A stretch of DNA of 64,000 bases from an uncultured Pseudocitrobacter sp. (GTDB taxonomy: Bacteria > Pseudomonadota > Gammaproteobacteria > Enterobacterales > Enterobacteriaceae). The translations under genes and the position numbers were made by a program. Location: NCBI GenBank assembly GCA_913778145.1, contig CAJYVI010000019.1:24120-88119 (forward strand), in the 5' to 3' direction. Below are positions 1 to 6,993 of this stretch, in pieces (the first letter of the stretch is position 1; the number at the start of each line of letters is the position of its first letter). The notes under the pieces are model-generated. The model did not search any database and had not been told where the DNA came from. It saw nothing but the letters and a program-made list of their open reading frames with translations.

Positions 1-420
1 AAAATTAATCCCTTCGATTCTTGCTCGCGCCTCAGATGCACGCAGGATGCTGTCTGTTGCCGGGGTTTCACTCATTGCGTAGCAAACATCATCAGTGGCG
101 CTGGATATCTCTAAGTTGCATGCTGGGCAGACTATAAACCCGCAACGATGCTGGTCGATTGCCTGTTGCATAACCAAATTCTCAGCCACCAGTTGCTTCA
201 AATGGTCCTGCAAATCCACGCCATCCGGGCAGCCAGAGATTTCACGCGCTTTCTCAAGCGTTGAGTGTGCTGCTGTACGCTCACCGCATGCAGTACGGGC
301 CGCAGCGAGTGCACAATCCAGTTGAGTGCATAACTTGGTAACAATATCCGCATCAGATGGTGACATGGCTTTTGCCGACCCTCTCGCAAGCCTAATCAGC
401 AATTCGTTGTTAGTGCTCAT
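1..420 (-). CDS. Hypothetical phage protein, C-terminus beyond window
   Basis: An open frame reads from an ATG at 420 (MSTNNELLIRLARGSA...) through the window edge without a stop, giving at least 140 codons. A GGGGG purine run lies just upstream of the ATG. The protein has scattered cysteines, including CGFIVCPAC at about residues 95-103 and CNLEI after it, so a metal-binding or structural CxxC is possible. It lies downstream of the nuclease-like ORF in the leftward transcript. N-termini of this kind occur in Ead/Ea22-like accessory proteins of lambdoid phages, but I cannot assign a family. The function is unknown. Confidence 0.75.
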   Translation of the reverse strand, partial: MSTNNELLIRLARGSAKAMSPSDADIVTKLCTQLDCALAAARTACGERTAAHSTLEKAREISGCPDGVDLQDHLKQLVAENLVMQQAIDQHRCGFIVCPACNLEISSATDDVCYAMSETPATDSILRASEARARIEGINF

Positions 421-481
421 ACTTACCCCCACTTACCCGCTTAAGTTATTGATTAGTTTGATAACTAAAAGGATCGTCGTT

Positions 482-829
482 TCAGAACTCTTCGACCTTC
501 CAGCCTCCACCCGCTTTCTTCGTCTTCGGTGTCACCGCGATGATGCGGAACGGATACTGGTCTGCGGCAACCTTGGTTTTCACCCTGGCGTCGTCTGTCC
601 AGAAACCGCCTTTCACCTCGTGCAACTCCATCTCACCGCTGGGGAGCATCACTGCGAAGTCCGGCGTGTAGAACGTGTTATCAGCCAGACGTAACTTGAT
701 GCCTTCAAACCGGTACCAGGCCACCTCTCCGGCGCGCTTGCGCATCTCAAGGAGTTGGCAGTACGCCGATTCGGTCTTGTTCATCTGCCCGGTTTTGAGT
801 CTGCCAAGTGCCTGTATCTGCTTTCTCAT
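482..829 (-). CDS. DUF1064-like phage nuclease (PD-(D/E)XK type)
   Basis: This 115-aa protein has the motif YTPDF (around residue 55) followed by ELHEVKGG (around residue 70). That is the PD...ExK active-site pattern of small restriction-like nucleases. Phage proteins of this length and motif are usually placed in DUF1064, with a presumed role in DNA recombination or junction processing. The start at 829 has the ribosome-binding sequence AAGGGTAAG, which also forms part of an operator dyad. It is the first gene behind the leftward promoter module at 833-909. The nuclease call rests on the motif only; the biological substrate is unknown. Confidence 0.7.
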   Translation of the reverse strand: MRKQIQALGRLKTGQMNKTESAYCQLLEMRKRAGEVAWYRFEGIKLRLADNTFYTPDFAVMLPSGEMELHEVKGGFWTDDARVKTKVAADQYPFRIIAVTPKTKKAGGGWKVEEF

Positions 830-832
830 GGC

Positions 833-909
833 TTACCCTTTAGGTAATTTAAATCCACTTGCGGATTAATATCAATAGATATGCGCATTATTTTTTACCT
901 TGCAGGTAA
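833..909 (-). promoter_or_regulatory. Leftward promoter flanked by two operators (77-bp module)
   Basis: Read on the minus strand: operator TTACCTGCAAGGTAA (909-895), 11 bp, CATATCTATTGATA (883-870) whose TTGATA is a good -35, a 17-bp spacer, TTAAAT as -10 (852-847), and a second operator TTACCTAAAGGGTAA (847-833). The second operator sits where RNA polymerase would start and overlaps the ribosome-binding site of the nuclease-like ORF. The operators are 62 bp apart, close to six helical turns. The same spacing recurs exactly in the rightward module at 3813-3889. The promoter is inferred from consensus match. Confidence 0.72.
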
Positions 910-952
910 TAATCACACCGTAAAAAAATGCGCCACCGCGCCCTGCTGCCAG

Positions 953-1777
953 CTATCCCCTGAATCCAGGTGGTATGGCGGTATCCGGTTCAGACATTGC
1001 GTTCACGTCCCTGCGCTGCTGTGGCACTGGCTTAGCACGTAATGCCTGCACGCTGCGCGCCAGCTTCTGCAACCACTGGTCATGGTGGAATGCCTTGCCC
1101 TCCGCTTTCCAGTACGTGATGAACTCTGCCAGTTCGAAATCGGTGACCGGCGTCTGCAATGCGATCCCCCACAGGGAAGCTCGCCTAATCAGGTCATCAT
1201 CCGGTCGCCAGTCTTCACGCATCTGGAATTTTCCAAACTCACCCATTCCGCCAGGTGGCGCATATTCATCCATGACCACGTTGTTAGCTGCCGGGTCAGG
1301 TTTGCCAAGTTCAGAGTTATCCACAGGCTCGTTTTCGCCGTCGCCTGTGTGTGGGGTTTTATCTTTTAGATCTTCTCTTCTCTTCTCTTCTCTGGTCCGC
1401 TTTTTGTCCGCTTCTGGTGCGGACGTTTTGACGACATTCCTCTTGGCTCTTTTCCTGTCAGCGTCCTGTGCGCGACGTTTGGCAGACTGCCCGTTATGGG
1501 CTTCAAAGCGCGGCATTACTAGGCTTTCTCCATTGTCTTCAAGCCATCCTACAACCATCATCGCCCTGGCGAAGCCGGGGAATCCGATCAGGTCATCGAG
1601 CGTCTCAGGACTGTATCCGTCAAGAAAACCGTCAACAGAATGGACATCAAAAAGACACCATGCGGAATGTAGTCCGCCAACTATCCGCAACCTGTCCGCT
1701 TTCAATGCGGACGCCATGCGGACAACTTTAGGGTGCGTGTGCAGGTCGGCACGCATCTTGATCCAGTCACCGGCCAT
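953..1777 (-). CDS. DnaT-like phage replication protein
   Basis: This 274-aa protein has an N-terminal winged-helix-like region of phage replication initiators (about residues 1-100, beginning [16 protein letters not shown]). A charged, low-complexity linker rich in K, R and E follows. The C-terminal region (about 195-250: [13 protein letters not shown]...[10 protein letters not shown]...WLQKLARSV) matches the single-strand DNA-binding domain of primosomal DnaT. The likely role is loading host replication proteins onto the phage origin. The start at 1777 overlaps the upstream stop by one base (TAATG), indicating translational coupling. The linker is encoded across a pentanucleotide tract (1371-1393), where slippage would shift the frame. 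Confidence 0.82.
   Translation of the reverse strand: MAGDWIKMRADLHTHPKVVRMASALKADRLRIVGGLHSAWCLFDVHSVDGFLDGYSPETLDDLIGFPGFARAMMVVGWLEDNGESLVMPRFEAHNGQSAKRRAQDADRKRAKRNVVKTSAPEADKKRTREEKRREDLKDKTPHTGDGENEPVDNSELGKPDPAANNVVMDEYAPPGGMGEFGKFQMREDWRPDDDLIRRASLWGIALQTPVTDFELAEFITYWKAEGKAFHHDQWLQKLARSVQALRAKPVPQQRRDVNAMSEPDTAIPPGFRG
1371..1393. repeat. Pentanucleotide tract (TCTTC)x4 plus TCT inside a gene
   Basis: Four perfect TCTTC units plus a partial fifth lie inside the linker of the DnaT-like gene. On the coding strand this is an AGAGA/GAGAA repeat encoding [12 protein letters not shown] sequence. Five is not a multiple of three, so gain or loss of one unit would frameshift the gene before its DnaT-like domain. 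Confidence 0.9.
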
Positions 1778-2439
1778 TATTCACCCCCAGGTGAAATCAC
1801 CTTAAAGTCGATTACCCAGACCCAAGGGTTGGCGTCAAAACTGCCAGAGCCATTAACCTTATCCCACCACGCTTTGAAACCATGCATTTCCGGACACAGA
1901 CCCACCGGAACGCCAGCGATCGCATAATGCTCAGCATGGTTGAATGCCCGCGCCGCTACGGTTTCGCAGTGTTCGAGCATGTCGCCAAGGTCATTCAGCA
2001 GATCTGATTCATTAGCAGACTGGAGTTTCTCGACCCGGATGCTGGTTATCTCCAGAGTGATTCGGCTTGCGGAGCTAGGCATTACTGCGCCAGATTGTGG
2101 ACGCGTCCAGTCACCCCATTCCGGCTCACCATCGGCCCAATACCAGAAATCTGGAACTTCATGCAGCACCGCAGGATCGAAGAAGTTAAATGAGTCGAGC
2201 CGTGAAAATGACTCTCTGACGTAAATAACATCGCCGACTGCACCGAATGGACATGGATGCCAGTAATCGCACACGTGCTCTGCATCTTCACTCCATGGCC
2301 ACATGCTTCCATCGTCGCGCTCCGCAATTTCAGTAGCCCGAGTCTGGCGCCATTTGATGGGGCGACGAACCTGCGTCATGCTGCCATCAAGCAGGGCGCG
2401 AACCTGGTGAACATTGAAAATCATTCCGCGCTCAGTCAT
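1777..2439 (-). CDS. Phage early protein with ASCH-like fold
   Basis: This 220-aa protein begins [20 protein letters not shown] and continues with [10 protein letters not shown], the usual opening of phage ASCH-like proteins. It contains the patterns [10 protein letters not shown] (about residues 66-75), [16 protein letters not shown] (about 120-135) and a C-terminal [12 protein letters not shown]. These are the conserved strands of the family, thought to bind RNA or modified nucleotides. In lambdoid phages such proteins are often loosely labelled morphogenetic proteins. An AGGGGG ribosome-binding site precedes the ATG, and the start overlaps the upstream stop (ATGA). It lies in the early replication operon. 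No function has been shown. Confidence 0.7.
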   Translation of the reverse strand: MTERGMIFNVHQVRALLDGSMTQVRRPIKWRQTRATEIAERDDGSMWPWSEDAEHVCDYWHPCPFGAVGDVIYVRESFSRLDSFNFFDPAVLHEVPDFWYWADGEPEWGDWTRPQSGAVMPSSASRITLEITSIRVEKLQSANESDLLNDLGDMLEHCETVAARAFNHAEHYAIAGVPVGLCPEMHGFKAWWDKVNGSGSFDANPWVWVIDFKVISPGGE

Positions 2440-2630
2440 GCTGCCCCCTGAGCTATCTTTAGCGCCATGGCGAACTCACTACGATGCCGGTTTGCGCTTA
2501 CAAGAGCACATTCCACACAGGTTCCGTTCAATACGTATCGTTGTGCCACATGCCCATTGCGGCATGCTTTCCCGGTGTAATATCTGTTAAGGCCAGCTTT
2601 TGCGGCCTCCATCCTGGTGACAATTTTCAC
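2436..2630 (-). CDS. Small zinc-motif phage protein (HNH-like N-terminus)
   Basis: This 64-aa protein contains YYTGKACRNGH and then GTCVECALVSANRHR, giving a C-x3-H plus C-x2-C set typical of the zinc-binding N-terminal piece of phage HNH proteins. The catalytic HNH residues are not present at this length, so it is either a stand-alone zinc-ribbon protein or a shortened relative. The start is GTG at 2630, chosen because AGAGG lies 8 bases upstream; an ATG at 2613 lacks good spacing. Its end overlaps the next gene by ATGA. It follows the Cro-like gene in the leftward transcript. Confidence 0.6.
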   Translation of the reverse strand: MKIVTRMEAAKAGLNRYYTGKACRNGHVAQRYVLNGTCVECALVSANRHRSEFAMALKIAQGAA

Positions 2631-2711
2631 GAATGCGACCTCTCATTTTGCTATGGATATCGGTAATTTTGTGCTGTGCAGGAAAAAAGATCAACCACAA
2701 ACGAATAATTA

Positions 2712-2737
2712 TTACCGTTGAGGTATGAATAGATATG
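2712..2737. promoter_or_regulatory. Isolated operator-like dyad with CATATCTATT box
   Basis: TTACCGTTGAGGTAT (2712-2726) is the prophage operator dyad with one mismatch. The complement of AATAGATATG (2728-2737) follows directly. Read on the minus strand the operator is ATACCTCAACGGTAA, 14 of 15 bases identical to the operator at 3875-3889. It lies between the Cro-like gene and the zinc-motif gene, so it could control the downstream leftward genes. Confidence 0.5.
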
Positions 2738-2762
2738 AAAAGGCCGCCAGACGGCGGCTTTT
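2738..2762 (-). terminator. Hairpin terminator after the Cro-like gene
   Basis: GCCGCC-AGAC-GGCGGC (2743-2758) is flanked by AAAA and TTTT, so it could terminate transcripts on either strand. It lies 22 bp beyond the stop of the leftward Cro-like gene. The downstream early genes would then need antitermination or a new promoter. Confidence 0.65.
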
Positions 2763-2783
2763 GGAGGATTTACAGCAGGGGAA

Positions 2784-3011
2784 TCAGTAGAAAAAGACAG
2801 CGAATTCTGGTTTAGTTCTTACCCATCCGAGGTTTTTTGCAGCAAGGAAAAGCCCATTCATCAGTCGCTTACCCGGCGTTTTCCGCTTCCCAGTTAAGTG
2901 CGTCTGGATATAGTGACTTGTCGTTCCGGCCGCTTCTGCAAAGGCGTCGCGCTCATCCGGCGTGAGTGCAAGCCAGCACTTCTTAAAATCAAACGGAGTG
3001 TTCTCGCTCAT
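2784..3011 (-). CDS. Cro-like phage regulator
   Basis: This 75-aa single-domain protein has a helix-turn-helix pattern at about residues 18-50 (DERDAFAEAAGTTSHYI...RKTPGKRL). It is transcribed away from the repressor gene, the usual position of Cro. The intergenic region between them carries three operator dyads. A leftward promoter with TTGATT (3072-3067), a 17-bp spacer and GAATAT (3049-3044) can be drawn, with one operator inside it. The likely role is to shut repressor synthesis down during lytic growth. The Cro label follows from size, fold and position. Confidence 0.75.
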   Translation of the reverse strand: MSENTPFDFKKCWLALTPDERDAFAEAAGTTSHYIQTHLTGKRKTPGKRLMNGLFLAAKNLGWVRTKPEFAVFFY

Positions 3012-3043
3012 AACTATTGCCTGATATTCATTTCAGATAATCA

Positions 3044-3110
3044 ATATTCACCCAAAAGGTAATAAAAATCAAGGATTGTTACCCTAGAGGTTCATTTACC
3101 TGTAGGGTAA
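3044..3110. promoter_or_regulatory. Repressor/Cro divergent control region with three operators
   Basis: Three copies of the 15-bp dyad lie between the divergent genes: TCACC-CAAAA-GGTAA (3048-3062), TTACC-CTAGA-GGTTC (3079-3093, one half degenerate) and TTACC-TGTAG-GGTAA (3096-3110). The first sits inside the deduced leftward promoter (-35 at 3072-3067, -10 at 3049-3044). First-to-second spacing is 31 bp, half of the 62 bp seen in the two promoter modules. This arrangement resembles the three-site operators of lambdoid phages. Confidence 0.72.
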
Positions 3111-3166
3111 AATCTCTTTTAATTGAATCACTAAACTGATTCACAAAAGAGAAAAAATACCAGCCA

Positions 3167-3754
3167 ATGAAAAGCATCCATGATATTCGCCGCGACAACC
3201 TGAAAGACCTGATCGACCGTGAGTTCAACGGCGTACAGTCTCGCCTGGCGGAACGCATGGAGATTGAGCCTAACCTGGTAAGCCGCTGGTCAAACAACAA
3301 GAAGAAGATAGGCGATACAGTAGCGCGTAAGATTGAGAAGGCCGGGAACAAGCCTACCAACTGGCTCGATGTTGATCACTACTTCGCTATGCAGGACGAT
3401 GTTGCGCAGATGGACGCCGGGCAGATTGGTGAAGTCGCAGCCCATAATCTTAAAGCCTGGATGGGAAGCAACCGTGAGCTGTCATCACAGCAGAAGCTGG
3501 CGGAAGCATCCGGCATCAGCCAGGCCTCTATCAATCGCATGCTGCGTAATGAGGTAAGCATCACTATCGCAAACCTCGACGCTATAGCTGCGGCATTCGG
3601 GCGCCGGGGATACGAATTACTGATCCCGCCGAACGACCCGGCCACTATCAACTATGACCGCTCGCGCTATGCATTGTTACCTGAAGCGGAAAAAGAAAAC
3701 ATCAAAAACTTCATCGATTTTGTTATGGTAAAAAACGACAAGCAACAGCCATAA
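3167..3754 (+). CDS. Prophage repressor with two HTH domains
   Basis: This 195-aa protein has one XRE-type helix-turn-helix at about residues 24-67 (RLAERMEIEPNLVSRWSNNK), ending in the NWLDVDH stretch seen in CI-like repressors. A second HTH lies at about 94-145 (QQKLAEASGISQASINRML). The position and direction are those of a CI repressor, but no S24/LexA-type peptidase domain follows: there is no Ala-Gly cleavage site or Ser-Lys pair. RecA-induced self-cleavage is therefore unlikely. The protein could use one domain for DNA and the other for dimer contacts, or bind two half sites. It probably recognises the TTACC-N5-GGTAA dyads around it. A terminator follows at 3776-3800. Confidence 0.8.
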   Translation: MKSIHDIRRDNLKDLIDREFNGVQSRLAERMEIEPNLVSRWSNNKKKIGDTVARKIEKAGNKPTNWLDVDHYFAMQDDVAQMDAGQIGEVAAHNLKAWMGSNRELSSQQKLAEASGISQASINRMLRNEVSITIANLDAIAAAFGRRGYELLIPPNDPATINYDRSRYALLPEAEKENIKNFIDFVMVKNDKQQP

Positions 3755-3775
3755 ACCCCTTCATTATCAGCACAT

Positions 3776-3800
3776 AAGCCGCCATAGAGCGGCTTTTTTT
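3776..3800 (+). terminator. Rho-independent terminator of the repressor gene
   Basis: AAGCCGC-CATAGA-GCGGCTT is followed by a T run to 3800, 21 bp past the repressor stop codon. It separates repressor transcription from the recombination operon, which has its own promoter module just downstream. Confidence 0.85.
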
Positions 3801-3812
3801 ACGCCTAAAATA

Positions 3813-3889
3813 TTACCTTTCGGGTAATTTTTTATGCTCATATCTATTGACACCAAATCACTTACGGATAATTATTACCTCAACGGTAA
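3813..3889 (+). promoter_or_regulatory. Rightward promoter flanked by two operators (77-bp module)
   Basis: In order: operator TTACCTTTCGGGTAA (3813-3827), 11 bp, CATATCTATTGACA (3839-3852) containing a perfect -35 TTGACA (3847-3852), a 17-bp spacer, AATTAT as -10 (3870-3875) and operator TTACCTCAACGGTAA (3875-3889). Length and every internal distance equal those of the leftward module at 833-909. It would drive the recombination operon starting at 3908 and be blocked by a repressor on the downstream operator. Confidence 0.78.
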
Positions 3890-3907
3890 CACGAAGGGGT
3901 AACGGTT

Positions 3908-4060
3908 ATGCAGTGGCAGATCATTAACGGATGGTACTGCGTTACGGCCTGCGGGCTCATGAGCTGGAAATTCCGCACGCTGAAAGAAGGAATGCAGTGG
4001 GCATTCGTGAACAAGGTTTCTAACGAAGTTGCAAACGAAATGTGGGGGAACGGGAAATGA
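3908..4060 (+). CDS. 50-aa phage protein of unknown function
   Basis: A short frame starts at ATG 3908 (MQWQIINGWYCVTACGLMSW...) and ends at TGA 4058-4060. It is preceded by AAGGGG at good spacing and lies directly behind the rightward promoter module. Its stop overlaps the next start (ATGA), which argues strongly that it is translated. The protein is tryptophan-rich (W at about residues 3, 9, 20, 31 and 47), has no clear membrane segment, and shows no recognised motif. As first gene of the operon it may be a regulator or host-takeover factor. Confidence 0.65.
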   Translation: MQWQIINGWYCVTACGLMSWKFRTLKEGMQWAFVNKVSNEVANEMWGNGK

Positions 4061-4359
4061 ACATCAACCAATTCAACAACCTGAAAAAAATAGTCGCGCT
4101 TTTTGAGTCAGATTATCAGTTGTCATCTGACCTGTATGACCGTCACGTTGAGCTCATCGACGCAACAAGCGGATCTGAACTTGATGATTCATTCGACCGC
4201 TCCCTGCTTCGCGCCGGTGTTCGCCCTGAAATCCTCGAAGCGGCGCGTGAAAGCTGCGAGTTCGAAGAATTGATGTCGTCATTCAAGCGTGAGTTGACCG
4301 GAATTATCGCTCGCCTGGATCTGGCAGACAAAATCGACAGCACGAGGGCAGCGGCATGA
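4057..4359 (+). CDS. Hypothetical phage protein, acidic helical
   Basis: This 100-aa protein begins MNINQFNNLKKIVALF at ATG 4057, which overlaps the preceding stop and follows a GGGAACGGGAA ribosome-binding region. An upstream in-frame ATG at 4042 was not used because it lies inside the previous gene and has no better signal. The sequence is rich in acidic and leucine residues and likely all-helical; no family was recognised. It ends four bases into the exonuclease gene (ATGATG), so it belongs to the recombination operon. Confidence 0.65.
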   Translation: MNINQFNNLKKIVALFESDYQLSSDLYDRHVELIDATSGSELDDSFDRSLLRAGVRPEILEAARESCEFEELMSSFKRELTGIIARLDLADKIDSTRAAA

Positions 4360-5255
4360 TGCTCAACGCCGGAAGCATGGATAGGACCAAATACCTCGGC
4401 GGCAGTGATGTCGCCGGTATTCTCGGGATTAGCCCGTGGCGCACTCCACTTGAGGTTTATCTGGATAAAGTTCAGCCACGTATTAAACCAGTAGACCCTT
4501 CCAAGCAGAAAGTTTTCACGCGTGGCCAGCGCATGGAGCCATACGTAATTGACCTTCTTTCTGAAGAAACAGGCCTTGAGATTATTCATCGTGGCAACCG
4601 GTACATCCACCGAGATTACGACTTCATCGCAGCTGAGATCGATGCAGAAGCAGCTACTGGAGAAAACATCGAGATAAAAACGGTTAGCCCGTTCAAGGCT
4701 AAAGAATGGGGAGAGGTTCAGACAGATGCAATTCCTGTGCATTACACGGCTCAGGCTATGCATGGACTGATGGTCACCAATAAACAGGTTTGTATTTTCG
4801 GTGTGCTGATCGGAGGCGACGACTTCAGGATCTATCGGGTTGAGCGTGATGAGGAAACAATCCAAGCCATCCTAGAAAAAGAGGTCGCTTTTTGGGATCG
4901 GATTAAAAGTCTGAACCCTCCGGAGGCGACAACCATCAGTGATATTTCTCTGATGTTTGAGAAGGATTCAGGCTCCAGCATTGAGGCAGACGGGAAGGCT
5001 CTGTCGCTATTCAACGATCTTCGCGACATGAAATCACGTTGCAAGTCACTGGAAGCAGAAATCGCCATATCGGAAGAAAAACTGAAGTTATACATGCAGG
5101 AGCACTCGATCATGACTCTGGACGGAAAACCAATCTGCACATGGAAATCTCAGGTAAGCAACCGATTCGACCAGAAATTATTCCAGGTTGAGCACCCTGA
5201 CCTGTACGAAAAATTCAAAACAGCAACGACATCACGCGTATTCAGAATGAAGTAA
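4356..5255 (+). CDS. YqaJ-family phage exonuclease
   Basis: This 299-aa protein belongs to the YqaJ viral recombinase family, relatives of lambda exonuclease with the PD-(D/E)XK fold. The signature GGSDVAGILGISPWRTP lies at about residues 15-31, and the catalytic acidic/lysine region AEIDAEAATGENIEIKT at about 93-109. It would degrade one strand of double-stranded ends to give 3' overhangs for the RecT protein encoded 10 bp downstream. The C-terminal third contains a helical, coiled-coil-like stretch. The start may be M1 or M2, or M8 (MDRTKYLGG). It is coupled to the preceding gene by overlap. Confidence 0.9.
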   Translation: MMLNAGSMDRTKYLGGSDVAGILGISPWRTPLEVYLDKVQPRIKPVDPSKQKVFTRGQRMEPYVIDLLSEETGLEIIHRGNRYIHRDYDFIAAEIDAEAATGENIEIKTVSPFKAKEWGEVQTDAIPVHYTAQAMHGLMVTNKQVCIFGVLIGGDDFRIYRVERDEETIQAILEKEVAFWDRIKSLNPPEATTISDISLMFEKDSGSSIEADGKALSLFNDLRDMKSRCKSLEAEIAISEEKLKLYMQEHSIMTLDGKPICTWKSQVSNRFDQKLFQVEHPDLYEKFKTATTSRVFRMK

Positions 5256-5264
5256 GGAGAAAAA

Positions 5265-6287
5265 ATGTCTACCAACGCACTTAAGGCAGCCGCTACAGGA
5301 AACCAGGTTGCACAGCATAACGAGAAACCAACAACGCTGGCTGGGCTTCTCGCAGATCCAAAAATTAAGGCACAGATGGCGCTGGCACTTCCAAAGCATA
5401 TGACCGCTGACCGTCTGGCGCGAATAGCCACTACAGAGATCCGTAAGATTCCAAAACTGGCAGCATGCGATCAAGCCAGCTTCCTAGGGGCAATTATGCA
5501 ATGTGCTCAGCTAGGACTAGAGCCTGGCGGCGCACTTGGCCATGCGTACCTGATACCGTTCGACAAGCGCCAGAAAGTTAATGGACGCTGGGAAACAGTA
5601 TCGACAGAAGCGCAGTTGATTATCGGCTATCGCGGGATGATTGACCTTGCCCGCCGCTCCGGTCAGATCCTGAGCATTTCAGCGCGCACCGTCCATACAA
5701 ACGACAAATTCAGCTACTCATACGGCCTTGAAGAAACGCTTGAGCATTCACCTTGCGAAACCGGTGACCGCGGGGAACTTACCCACGTTTACGCAGTTGC
5801 ACGCCTGAAAGATGGTGGTGTCCAGTTTGAAGTTATGAGCCGGGCAGATGTTGAAAAGGTGCGTGCCTTGAGCAAGGCCGGCAGCAGCGGTCCATGGGTT
5901 GACCACTTCGAAGAAATGGCGAAAAAAACAGTGATCCGACGCCTGTTTAAATACCTGCCTGTCTCTATCGAACTGCAAAAAGCGGTTGTTATGGATGAAC
6001 GCGCTGAAGTTGGACTGAGCCAGGATAACGCAGCAGTTATCACCGGTGAGTATTCCGTCGTTGATGATGAGCAGGAGAGCCTGACAGTAGTTTCTGATTC
6101 TGATCGAGAAGAAGCGCGTGAATACGTAAGCGCAATTTTGAACAGCCTCGATTCATCCGCTGAAGATGCTAAAGCGATGTTTAAGCGAGCAGAAGAAGAG
6201 ATCAACGCAATGGCTGAAAAGCTCGGTGACGAATATCACCAAGGATTTATGACGACGCTTAACGATATGCGTCCTGAATTCCAATAA
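5265..6287 (+). CDS. recT: RecT-family single-strand annealing protein
   Basis: This 340-aa protein has the RecT core: AQLGLEPGGALGHAYLIPF (about residues 78-96), LIIGYRGMIDLARRSG (about 118-133) and KKTVIRRLFKYLP (about 222-234). RecT anneals complementary single strands and works with a paired exonuclease. Here that partner is the YqaJ-type protein encoded immediately upstream, so the prophage carries a full RecE/RecT-like module. The C-terminal 90 residues are acidic and variable, as in the family. AAGGAG precedes the ATG. The family call is firm; E. coli RecT is shorter (about 270 aa), so the tail is longer than usual. Confidence 0.92.
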   Translation: MSTNALKAAATGNQVAQHNEKPTTLAGLLADPKIKAQMALALPKHMTADRLARIATTEIRKIPKLAACDQASFLGAIMQCAQLGLEPGGALGHAYLIPFDKRQKVNGRWETVSTEAQLIIGYRGMIDLARRSGQILSISARTVHTNDKFSYSYGLEETLEHSPCETGDRGELTHVYAVARLKDGGVQFEVMSRADVEKVRALSKAGSSGPWVDHFEEMAKKTVIRRLFKYLPVSIELQKAVVMDERAEVGLSQDNAAVITGEYSVVDDEQESLTVVSDSDREEAREYVSAILNSLDSSAEDAKAMFKRAEEEINAMAEKLGDEYHQGFMTTLNDMRPEFQ

Positions 6288-6335
6288 AACCACCGTGGCG
6301 CTGCGGCGCCACACCTGCAACCAAGAGAGGTATTT

Positions 6336-6584
6336 ATGAAAGGTGCATTAGGTAAGAAGGAACTCCTGGCGGTGGTGCCACTGTCATGGAGCACGATCGA
6401 CAGACTGGAGCGTGATGGTGAATTTCCGAAGCGCTGGTACATCACAGATAAGCGCTGCGCCTGGACTCAGGAAGAAGTCGAAGCATGGCTCGATAAGCGC
6501 AAAGCAGAAAGCCAGGCAGAGTATGGCGGAAAAAAGCCACCGGTTGATCAGCGAGTTTATCGACCTGTCAGCAGTGCAGCATGA
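6336..6584 (+). CDS. AlpA-like HTH regulator
   Basis: This 82-aa protein carries an AlpA/MerR-type helix-turn-helix (KKELLAVVPLSWSTIDRLERDGEFPKRW, about residues 5-32) and the family's closing pattern CAWTQEEVEAWLDKRKAE (about 40-57). AlpA-type proteins activate excision or phage genes, and some serve as recombination directionality factors. The position in a rightward operon that ends beside the integrase fits a regulator or excisionase, although the gene is 1.7 kb from int. AGAGAGG precedes the ATG. Its stop overlaps the next start (ATGA). Confidence 0.8.
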   Translation: MKGALGKKELLAVVPLSWSTIDRLERDGEFPKRWYITDKRCAWTQEEVEAWLDKRKAESQAEYGGKKPPVDQRVYRPVSSAA

Positions 6585-6697
6585 AAGCGTTAAGCAGGCA
6601 CTGGAACAAGTGGTCAGGATGGTACTGGTTCCTGACCTCTATCGCCGCCTGGCTTTGGCTGCTGGCGGTTATATTTCGAGAGGGCTGGATACGATGA
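6581..6697 (+). CDS. 38-aa tryptophan-rich membrane protein
   Basis: The frame starts at ATG 6581, overlapping the AlpA-like stop by four bases, and ends at TGA 6695-6697, overlapping the next ATG by four bases. The protein (MKALSRHWNKWSGWYWFLTS..., then IAAWLWLLAVIFREGWIR) is a single hydrophobic helix with a basic N-terminus and six tryptophans, so an inner-membrane peptide is likely. The double ATGA coupling is the main evidence that it is real. It lies inside a longer frame (from 6412 or 6523) whose upstream part is then probably not translated. The function is unknown. Confidence 0.68.
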   Translation: MKALSRHWNKWSGWYWFLTSIAAWLWLLAVIFREGWIR

Positions 6698-6993
6698 AAA
6701 AAATGACAAAACTCCAGAAATACCACGCTGACTACGTTTCAATGAAGCGCGTGGAGAAGGTTCTTGCAGTGACGCCTGAGGCAGTAGAGATCGAGAAGCG
6801 GGCAATTGAGCGAGAGAAAAGTGGTCATTATCGAATTGCTTCCCGCCTTTGGCTGGAATGCATGGATGCTGCCAGCGGTGAAGTTGAGCGTGCGCGGATC
6901 GCTGCACGCCGGGATCAATGCATCACGAAAGGCAACGGCCTCCGTCGTGGCGATTACAGCGGAATCTGTTGTCGTGGGGTGGTGTATGACTAA
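6694..6993 (+). CDS. ANR-family-like regulator
   Basis: From ATG 6694 this frame gives 99 residues (MKKMTKLQKYHADYVSMKRV...). The segment ERAIEREKSGHYRIASRLWLECMDAA (written with A/V variation) followed by arginine-rich helices and RRDQCITKG is the pattern of the ANR family, small regulators that antagonise AraC/AraC-like activators in enteric pathogens and their phages. The start was chosen for its ATGA overlap with the tiny membrane gene; the frame is open from 6412, but the earlier part overlaps the AlpA-like gene. The stop lies 8 bp inside the methylase gene. The family assignment is by pattern only. Confidence 0.6.
   Translation: MKKMTKLQKYHADYVSMKRVEKVLAVTPEAVEIEKRAIEREKSGHYRIASRLWLECMDAASGEVERARIAARRDQCITKGNGLRRGDYSGICCRGVVYD

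Noticed and set aside
4143..4865. 240-aa minus-strand frame in the prophage
   Set aside because: It is antisense to the coupled small gene and the YqaJ exonuclease, whose motifs are clear.
6412..6693. Upstream part of a 193-aa frame ending at 6993
   Set aside because: It overlaps the AlpA-like gene and the coupled 38-aa gene; ATGA coupling supports a start at 6694.
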